Source of the DNA: Rheum nobile
Taxonomy: Eukaryota; Streptophyta; Magnoliopsida; Caryophyllales; Polygonaceae
Assembly: GCA_027886185.1 (NCBI GenBank)
Contig: WOAB01000041.1
Coordinates: 62,001-126,000 of the forward strand
Length of the DNA stretch: 64,000 bases
Reading direction: 5' to 3'
A model generated the notes under the pieces. It was not told the DNA's origin, did not search any database, and was given only the letters and a program-made list of their open reading frames with translations. Below, piece after piece: positions 54,948 through 63,437 of the stretch (the first letter of the stretch is position 1; each line of letters opens with the position of its first letter). The position numbers and the translations under genes are program-made.

Positions 54948-56969
54948 ATGACTGCTACCACAGTTAAAGTTGGTTTGAACTCTTCAAGGCCTCCATTGTT
55001 GCTCGCTGGTCAATATCAACATTGGAAGACTCTCTTCATCAAGTGGGTCCAAAGTCATGACTTTCAATGCTGGTTGATCATCTCCCTTGGAGATCTTGAA
55101 ATTGTTGATCTTGAGAAGAAGCAAAAGCTAAAGAAATGGGATCAAGAGGATCTCCAAATCATGGAGAAGAACTGCAACGCTGTCATGCTCATCAACAATG
55201 CTCTTAATCAGCAAGATGTGCAAAAACTTCAATCTTGTGAATCTGCCAATGCTAAGTGGCTTGCCCTGGAACATATGTACATGGGAAGCAAGGATCTTCG
55301 TAAAATTGATCGTTTCACAGCCAAGAAGGACTTCTACAATTTCAAAATGGAAGATCATGAAGATGTGAGTGCTTACCAGGCCAGATTTGAAGCAAGCATG
55401 ACCAACTTGACAGCTCACTCCATTTCTGACAAGGAGATATTGCCGGATGAGAAGATCCTCATCATCATTGATGGTCTTCCTCATCGTCATGCCATGACTA
55501 AGGCTATTCTGAAAGAGAATCCCAACACTGTCAAACTGACGTTCCATGAGGTCTTTAGAAAGATTCAGAAGTATGACAATGAAGAGAAGGCTGGAAGAAC
55601 CAAAGATCCCAAGAACAAAGGAATGGCTTTGATGGTTGAACAGGTTGTTGACATGATTGAGAATGATCTTGATGATAATGATGGCTCCGATGACCCTGAG
55701 GTTGTGTTACTAACTAGAGTCATGCGTTCCCTTTACAACAAAGGTAGGAACAACAAAGGTGGGAACCATGGTGAAACTCGTGACATCAAAGACATCGCCT
55801 GCTACAACTGTAATGAGAAGGGTCACTATTCTAGCTCATGCCCAAAGCCCAAGAAACCAAGCAAACCTTCTGGGAACGATGAGAAGAAAGCTTTCATTGT
55901 TGTGTGGGGCAATGAGGATGACTCAGATGGTGAAGACCCTGAAGCCTAGGGTGGTAAGATGTATGCAATGACTCTCAATGACTCTAATTCTTCGCCTGAG
56001 GATCTTGAGGTAAATCCTGAAACATTTTTGAAATCTCTTATGAAGTATGATAAGAAATCACTGATTGCTCTCATAAGGGAAATGTATTCTGAAATTTTGA
56101 AAACACAAGAGGAACTTGCTAATTCTGAAGATGAGTGTAGTAGTTTAACAGAAAACTTATCTAATGCCACTAGTAGCTCAACTGTTCCTTGTTCTTCATG
56201 TGATGCTAATCGTGAGGAACTTCAGAGGTTAAGAAATGAAAATGTCTATTTTCTTATGAATGAAGTCTCTAACAATACTGATGCAAGTGGTGTAGCTGGA
56301 TCAACTAAGCTTGAGGAACAGATGTCAGAGATGAAAGCCTATGTTCACAAAATTCACTCCATGCTAGTGGAACAGAAAGCTGAAACTGACAACATTCAGT
56401 TTGTCGAAGCAAGGTATGGTATTGGTTACACAGGTTCTAAGCAGAAGGAAGATGATCCATCCATTCTGGAACTTCGTGAAGCAAGAGATAGGGAACTACA
56501 TGATGCTAGAGAAAAGAATCACAATCTTGAGGAACGTGTCAAGGTTCTTGAGAGTGGACTGGATGAGAACCAGTCATGGTACACTAGACAACCCGCCCAC
56601 AAGATCTTCCTCAAGCAGTCTCAAGGAAAACAATCCAACGTTCCTTGTCCAGAACATGCTAAGCAACGCAAGAGTGTTGTTTCCAACAGAAAGTATGTTC
56701 AAATGGATCAATTCAAGCTGTGTTGGTATTGTGGGGACAACAGACATTTGCAGAGAGACTGTAAAAAGAAAAAGAAGTTCTCCAAAGAGCACACAAAGAG
56801 AAGGAACAGTATGAGCAATAATGTGAACTTGAATGACTTCTATGATGATTCACTTATGCATTATCACAATCATGCTAGATCTAGGAAGAAAACTATTATC
56901 ATTGATTGTGCTATTCCTAAGGAACAATTGCATTATGTGTCTCGACCAGATAAGGCTAAGCTTGCCTAG
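54948..56969 (+). CDS. gag: gag (element F), single in-frame TAG
   Basis: The frame from ATG 54948 gives 333 codons, TAG at 55947-55949, then 340 codons in the same frame to TAG 56967. N-terminal Gag domain (HWKTLFIKWVQSH, AKWLALEHMYMGS, YQARFEASM), first knuckle CYNCNEKGHYSSSC about 55800-55840, acidic NEDDSDGEDPE, then a coiled-coil-like segment (LIREMYSEILKTQEEL) and second knuckle CWYCGDNRHLQRDC about 56720-56761. B also has TAG in the equivalent acidic segment (11629). The ATG follows TTACTTACAGATTTTTAG, an acceptor-like string. Either the TAG is decay of CAG or it limits synthesis of the C-terminal half. Confidence 0.85.
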
Positions 56970-56982
56970 GTCGCCAAACCTT

Positions 56983-56998
56983 AATTTTTTCTGTGCAG
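56983..56998 (+). other. acceptor-like site at gag/pol junction (F)
   Basis: AATTTTTTCTGTGCAG followed by GTTGAAGTAAGG, 29 nt after the gag stop. Gag is frame 0, pol frame 2. It matches the plant 3' splice-site pattern and the C element almost letter for letter (TTTCTGTGCAG). Confidence 0.6.
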
Positions 56999-59551
56999 GT
57001 TGAAGTAAGGGGGAACGAGAAGTGGTACATTGATAGTGCTTGTTCGTGCCACATGACCAGAAAATAAGATCAATTCACCTCACTTCACAAACACTCCAGA
57101 GGGAGCGTCGCCCTTGGAGACAAGAGATGTAGAGAAATCATTAGAACAGGCGAAACAAAACTAAACTCCAGCATCACGGTAAGAGAGGTAAGTTTAGTTC
57201 ATGAACTTGGTTTTAGTTTGTTGAGTGTTGCACAACTTTGCGACCAAAGGAACAACAAGACGGTATTTACTTCACAAGAATGCTATGTCAAAGATCGTGA
57301 AACCAAGAATATCATTATGAGAGGAGTCAGATTCAAGGATGTGTACATTGTGGACAAGAATTTCAAGCCAAAGGAAGTTCTATGCTTTGCGTCTATAGCT
57401 GATGAGACGGAACTGTGGCATAGAAGGCTTGGACATGATAATCTTCGACTAATTCACAAGCTTCATGCAAAGGAACATGTTCGTGGTCTCCCAAATGTTC
57501 GATCTGAGTTCCATGGCGTCTGTGATGCATGTGTGAAAGGGAAACATACTCGTTCCTCATTCAAGTTAAAGCCTGATGTTACAACTTCTCAGCCTCTGGA
57601 ATTGATCTACATGGATCTTTGTGGTTCCATGAGGATAAGAAGTCATGGTGGAAACAAGTATGTTTTCGTAATAGTCGATGATTATTCTAGATTCACTTGG
57701 ACTATTTTTCTGTCTTCAAAGGATGAAGTCTACTCCGCGTTCGAGACGTTCATCAAGAAGGTGGAAACCAGCTTGGGAAAGAAGCTAAAAGCGATAAGGT
57801 TCGACCATGGAACGGAGTTTGAAAACTCTATGTTCTTCAACTTCTGTGAAGAAAATGGAGTGTCACATGATTTCTCCACGCCTAGGACACCACAACAGAA
57901 TGGGGTTGTGGAACGGAAGAACATGACTCTAGAAGACATGGCTAGAACTCTCCTCATTGCAAGCAATCTTCCAAGAATTTTCTGGGCGGAAGCCATCAAC
58001 ACTGCTTGTTATATCCTCAATTGTGCCATGCTTCGTCCCTTATTGAATAAAACTGCTTATGAACTAATAAGGGATCGCAAGCCCGATATTTCCCACTTAC
58101 GTGCTTTTGGATGCAGGTCTTACATTCACAACAATGGGAATGATAACTTAGGGAAGTTTGACCCACGAAGTGATGAAGGCATATTTTTGGGATATGCAAA
58201 GGCAAGCAAAGCTTACAGAGTTTATAATAAAAATTCACGCAAAATCGAAGAAAGCATTCATGTTGTCTTTGATGAGAACTCCAAAGGTGCCAGTGGCGAG
58301 TTAGAGACAACGTTCACCGAGGAAAGTTATCCAAGAATGCAAAGAGAGGATTCTGATGATGATGGCAATGGTCCTTCATCTAGACCTAGTCCAAGTCGTG
58401 GGAACGGTGCTCCTAATGCTGATAATGTTTCCCCATTCTCTCCAGAGTCTTCCAGTCCTGATGACTCCCACAATGATGATAGTCCAACCAATTTTGCACA
58501 AGACGCAGACGTTCCCTCAACATCGACTGATGATTCAATAATTGTTGTGGCTCCAACTAACTCTGAAGCGGTTGTCATTGTTCCATCTGGAACTTCTGGT
58601 GATGATTATGTTGATGATATTATTTTTGGTTCCACTAACCCTGCTCTTGTAGAGAAGTTTAAAAATCTTATGAATAGTGAGTTTGAGATGCGTATGATTG
58701 GGGAACTGTCCTTTTTCCTCGGTCTACAAGTAAATCAAACTAAGGAAGGAACGAAGATCCATCAACAAAAGTATATCAAAGAGCTATTGAAGAAATATGG
58801 TATGGATACTGCAAAACCCATCGTTACTCCTATTTCTCCTAACACTCGCTTGGATGCAGATTTGAATGGAACAGTTGTTGATCCCACCATGTATAGAGGA
58901 ATGATTGGTTCTCTCCTCTATCTCACGGCCAGTCGGCCAGATATTCTGTTTAGTGTGTGTCTTTGTGTTAGATTTCAGGCCAATCCTAAGGACTCACACT
59001 TGAAGGAAGTAAAGCGAATCTTTCTATACCTCAAAGGAATAGTCCATCTCTATCTATGGTATCCCAAGAGCTATGATTTCACTCTTGTTGGATTCACTGG
59101 CGCTGACTTTGCTGGACACGTTGTGCATCGCAAAAGCACCTCCGGAATGACACAGTTCCTTGGTCCCTGTCTTGTCTCATGGGGTTACAAGAAGCAAAAC
59201 TCTATGGCCCTTTCCACTGCAGAAGCCAAGTACGTTGCCGCAACAAGTTGTTGTGCTCAGGTATTGCAGCTCAAACAACAACTGGAGGACTTTGGTATGT
59301 CTCTTGGCATTGTTCCTATTATGTGTGATAATACTAGTGCCATCAACATTTCAAAAAATCCAGTTCATTATTCACGTACTAAGCACATTGACATTCGTCA
59401 TCATTTTCTACGTGATAATGTTGACATGGGCTTCATTAGAATGGAACATTGCAGGACTGAAAATCAAATAGCCGACATCTTCACCAAAGCACTAGACAAA
59501 GGCCCATTCGAGCATCTTCGATTGCTCCTTGGCATGATGTCTCTGAATTGA
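56999..59551 (+). pseudogene. pol: pol (element F), in-frame RT deletion
   Basis: Protease WYIDSACSCHMT (57023-57058) is followed by TAA 57065. From 57068 the frame is open to TGA 59549. GAG-pre-integrase HRRLGHD and CDACVKGK, integrase MDLCGSM, FDHGTEFEN and PQQNGVVERKN (SDHG is FDHG here), GKFDPRSDEGIF, a long serine/aspartate linker, then SGTSGD directly joined to DYVDDIIFGSTN near 58604. The RT fingers and most of the palm (~190 residues in family A, 4123-4680) are missing, without loss of frame. The rest of RT and RNase H (RKSTSGMTQFLGPC, DNTSAINISKNPVH) are complete. Polymerase activity is not expected. Confidence 0.92.
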
Positions 59552-60263
59552 GGAACTTCACATCCACTATTCCCTCAATGCTTGGCTAATTTGGTTCACG
59601 GATATCATGAAGTATCTTGCTTAAACTGCCTTTCTTGATCTTGTTATTTCATGATTTTTGTATGCTTGAATTGCTAAGTCTTAGGGTCTAGCTTCTTTGT
59701 CTTTTGATTTGTGTTAAATTACTTGATTGCATGATAACATCTTACTTGAAATCCAAAACAACCGATTTGATGAATTGAACCCTCATTACAAGCCCACGTG
59801 ATAATCGGTTGTACAGCCTCCCATAACCTTGATTTAGGTAAACGTTCCCTATGATCCTTCTTTGATAAATTTTTTTACTGGGAATAATTATTTGCGTTGT
59901 ATTTCTCTCTACCATACATTTGGATATACTCTATTTTGTGTGAACCCAACTATGAAATATCCAGACAAGCCTCGCAAACACTCTTGGTCTCAGGGGGGCG
60001 AAGATCGTTGCTCAGATTAAGGGGGAACTCAGTGAATGAAACGTTGAATTTGAATCAATGGCTGACATTTATTGAGGTACAAGTGAATGTTGGAACGACT
60101 CTCTGTGAGATTTGACTGCTCTATTGCAGGAACGACGATGCGGTAAACGAAGTAAAAAGTGGCCGTTATCAAAGGAGAGAGAAACGATATCATAATGGCT
60201 TTTTGGCAAGTCGGTTGAGATTTTTTTTGGAAAGATTTTATCTTCTAAATATCTTCTCTTTCC
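59552..60263 (+). other. post-pol non-coding zone (F)
   Basis: No coding frame. Contains H1 at 59758-59812, a weak second inverted repeat around CGTTCCC and GGGAAT (59843-59883) and a polypurine-like TTAAGGGGGAAC at about 60018. Confidence 0.65.
59758..59812 (+). other. conserved post-pol stem-loop H1 (F)
   Basis: Arms ACAACCGATT (59758-59767) and AATCGGTTGT (59803-59812), perfect 10-bp stem, 35-nt loop ending ACAAGCCCACGTGAT. Confidence 0.8.
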
Positions 60264-60273
60264 TATATATATA
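60264..60273 (+). promoter_or_regulatory. internal TATA box before accessory ORF (F)
   Basis: TATATATATA, 116 nt before ATG 60380; the interval is CT-rich (CTCTCTTGCCTCTCTGCTCTC). Spacing agrees with B and C. Confidence 0.65.
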
Positions 60274-60379
60274 CTTGCCTTTCCATCACAAGTTCCTCAC
60301 CGCCATTCTCTCTTGCCTCTCTGCTCTCTCTAATCTCTCAAATCTTTGTGCAATCTCTCCAAGCTTACTCTTTTCATCC

Positions 60380-61924
60380 ATGGATTCTCCAAGCAAGATG
60401 CTCCCCACCGACAAGATGTCTGATGTTGAGATGGATGCATTCATCCTCCAACTACAATAGGCCAAGGCCGCCCGCGCTACACCTTCAACCCCTAGCGTGT
60501 TGGCGTCTGTTCTTGAGGTTGATAAGGCCGCCGTTCAACAAGTTGTCGATCCCTCCGCTTCTACATCGACACCAACACCAACTCTGCCTCCCTCCGCTCC
60601 ATCTTCGTTGTAGGCTCGTGATCTCAATCTTGTGCTTGCAGTGGTTTCTATGAAGGAACAGTCACATCCTCAACCTATTGAAGAAGAAGAAGTTTCTTCC
60701 CCCTCCAAGGACAGAATTGAGGAGGAGGAGGAGGAGGAGGAGGAACAGTCCTTGAAGTCCATTGAGGAGGAACTGGGAGTAAAAGTTGCCCCTTTGGCAC
60801 CTCCTTCACCTCGCAAGCAAAAATTAGTTGATCTCGCTGTGACTGCTCAGGCTGAGGAAGAAGAGGAGGAAGTTCAGTTCTTGGAGCATCGAATGGCTCC
60901 AACTGCGCAGTCGACGCCGTCAAAATCAGGTGGTGATGAAACTGCCCCCAGACCGCTAAAGGCACGACTTTGTTTCGCTGTGCAAACTGAGAAGAAGAAG
61001 GCCAAAACTGTTGGCAAAGGGAGATTGGAGCTCTATGTTTCTACTACTACTAGTCCAGACTTTTCAAATGGTAAGAAAATTCTCCCGCCACTTTTGATTC
61101 GTGAAAGTTTCTTTACTGAACACAATGTGGGCGAGATATTGGATCTTCTGCGTTTCCAAGGATGGGAACGGCTCTGTTTCAACAGGGCAACTGTGAATGA
61201 AGTGCAGATACGAGAGTTCTACCACTACTATCATCTCTCCAAAGCAGATGCTATGTATGGGTCAACTAAAATCAGTGGTGCAGACTTGTCTTTCACGCCC
61301 AAGGTAATCTCATCGCTCCTCTCTTTTCCATTGGGTGATTTCTATGAGGTTTCTGCGAGTGAGGTTAATGAGGAAAAGTTGGCGTGTATGGAACGGCTGT
61401 TTGGTTCAACCACTGGGGAGTTGCACACTGAGAGGCTGACGTTGGCTCAACGAGTGGCTTTCCACATCATCTCCAGGGCTGTGGCACCTTGCCAAGAGAA
61501 GCGCAACACCATCACTCTTTGTGATTTGTTTCTGCTTGACAGATTTCTGAGGATGAAGAAGATCGATCTCCCTCGAGTGATTTTGGGCCACATGGAATGG
61601 TGCAAGGCAAAGTCCCACTCTTTGGCTTATCCGGGGTTAGTAAAGATGCTGCTTCTTCGCGATGAATCTTACCGCGAAGAAAGTGAGGTTTCTCTGGGTA
61701 GTGAATTGGATTCGGCTGCTGTGGAGAAGATGAAATTTAAGGGTGATTCGAAGGGAACGGGCACTATGACTGCGAAGAAAGCTGCTGGCGAAGGAACGTC
61801 TAAGGGCAATTCGATTCAGCATCAGATTTTGGCTGAGCTTAAATAGCTAAACACCACCATGAACCTGCTCTTGGATCACTTTCTGAGCAAGGATGAAGAA
61901 GATGTTGAAGACCCTGAGACTTGA
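60380..61924 (+). pseudogene. accessory (post-pol) ORF of F
   Basis: One frame from ATG 60380 to TGA 61922 with three in-frame TAG (60458, 60611, 61844). N-terminus MDSPSKMLPTDKM, a serine/proline stretch, a polyglutamate run (60717-60745), basic KKKAKTVGKG, then the globular domain (about 61130-61650) with FQGWERLC, REFYHYY, EKRNTITL, IDLPRVILGHM and SLAYPGLVKMLLL, equivalent to C and B. The last TAG precedes ~25 codons of an acidic helix. No membrane segment. Function unknown; the domain is conserved better than the flanking low-complexity parts, which suggests selection on it. Confidence 0.7.
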
Positions 61925-62369
61925 GTGTTCCTCGTCACTATCTAGCCCGTCTGACCCTCTGTTCTTGCACTTTAATGTTTTTATGTCTTTGTCGTAGTTG
62001 TTCCTTATCTTTTGATGACAGTTGTCTAGGTTTCTTAGCTTTGTACTTCTTTCTACTTAATGAATGATATATTTTGATCATGATTTGCATGCTAGTCAAG
62101 ACTTTGTGTTATTTATGTGATCTTTTGATGATGCCAAAAGGGGGAAGTGTGGAAAATGTGAAACCCAATGAAGGGTTGATAATAGAAGCTAGTGCTAAGG
62201 AGAATGAAGACGCCACTTGAAGGTAAATCTTTCCATGTACTTTCTGAGGGGGAACTATATCGATATCTTGATCGTTGTATATGTTTGACTACATGTGATT
62301 GACTTCTTACTTGACTGTTTTGAACATGTACATTTTGAAAGTGTTTGTCATCACCAAAAAGGGGGAAAT
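61925..62369 (+). other. multiple polypurine tracts before 3' LTR (F)
   Basis: AAAAGGGGGAAG (about 62137), GAGGGGGAAC (about 62247) and AAAAAGGGGGAAAT ending at 62369. No gene. Confidence 0.8.
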
Positions 62370-63232
62370 TGTTGGAACGATGATGTTCCTTCTAGTTTTG
62401 ATGATGATAAACTCAATGGAATTTGATGGTTTTTAGTGTGACTATGAGTTTCAGGAATCACATGAATTAAAGGAACGATGAAAACCGTGTGATGAATCAA
62501 AACAGAGATTGAAAGGAACAGAGAAGTCAACAATGGAACAATGCGCTGGAACAAACTAGAAATGAAGACGCACGATTGTGAACAGGAAAAGGAAGGGAAC
62601 AACGCCAAGGAACGAAGAGACGTGCGCGCTGTCGCCCTTACAATTTGTCGAATCTCATATTTCTGGAAAGATATCTTGAAGAAACAACTTGGGCCACAAG
62701 AGATAAAGTTGTTGAAGATCTTATTGTTAGAAATGATAAGAAACGATTGTATAGGATTATTTTATCTGATTTTCCTTAAGTAAAACTAGGGTAAATCATT
62801 TAGGATTTCTAGACTATAAGAAAAGAAGTCGTCAACTTCATTTCACAAGCAACTACGGCATTTTGACAGAGCTTTGAGCATTCGGTGAAGGAGAAGAACT
62901 TACAAGGATGAGACTTTGGTAAGTTGAGTACTTGTTAGGGTTTTGATTGTCTTAGGTGTTGTTAGGAACGTTACAATAAGAAGTCTAGATATCTAGGGGT
63001 AAACTAGATTGTGATACGACTTCCTTGATTGTAATTCCATGATTAATAACACAAGTAGACATTTGAAATCCTACTAGGGAAACTAGAGGTAGAGGTTTTT
63101 CTCAGTCAACTAGTTGTTTGATTGAGTTTTCCTCTCTAAGGAACTCTGTCCATTACTCTGTTTTCTGTTACAATATTCCACTGCACAAGGAACAGTTCTA
63201 CCATTCCTTTTACTAACACACTCGATTCTATA
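62370..63232 (+). repeat. 3' LTR of F
   Basis: 863 bp, TGTTGGAACG to CGATTCTATA. Its terminal hairpin is less perfect than that of the 5' LTR, consistent with decay. Confidence 0.92.
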
Positions 63233-63437
63233 GACTCCATTGGCTGGGAGTTAGATGCAACAAGATTCCCACCCCTATCAATCTCGCGTTATAGCAGAAA
63301 GTGGTATGTCGAACGCACCGAGAAGATACCATTCTTCGAGTAATACCAATACAGCTCATCAGGAGTCGTTGAGTCGAATAGATGCATGCTTTGAATAATT
63401 TCAGCATCACATGGCAAGAAAATGCTATTAATGAGAC
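63233..63437 (-). pseudogene. LINE fragment, C-terminal part of reverse transcriptase protein (right piece)
   Basis: Minus strand from 63437 encodes SIFLPCDAEIIQSM, then DELYWYYSKNGIFSVRSTYH, a motif typical of plant LINE ORF2 just before the zf-RVT domain; TAA follows at about 63289. The continuation (LWKIKMAP) is beyond F at 54024. Small piece, high recognisability. Confidence 0.78.

Larger units (their letters stand above)
54025..63232 (+). mobile_element. element F: Sirevirus-type Ty1/copia, 9.2 kb, near-intact layout
   Basis: F holds LTR 54025-54889, primer site, two-part gag frame, pol, H1, TATA box, accessory ORF, polypurine tracts and LTR 62370-63232. LTRs are 865 and 863 bp and differ by a few percent by eye. 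No matching target duplication is seen (CGCTT on the left, GACTC on the right) and both outer LTR edges are mutated (CG for TG; TATA for TACA). The two flanks belong to one interrupted LINE protein, so F is a genuine insertion. Lesions are few: TAG in gag, TAA in protease, an in-frame RT deletion, three TAG in the accessory ORF. Confidence 0.93.
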
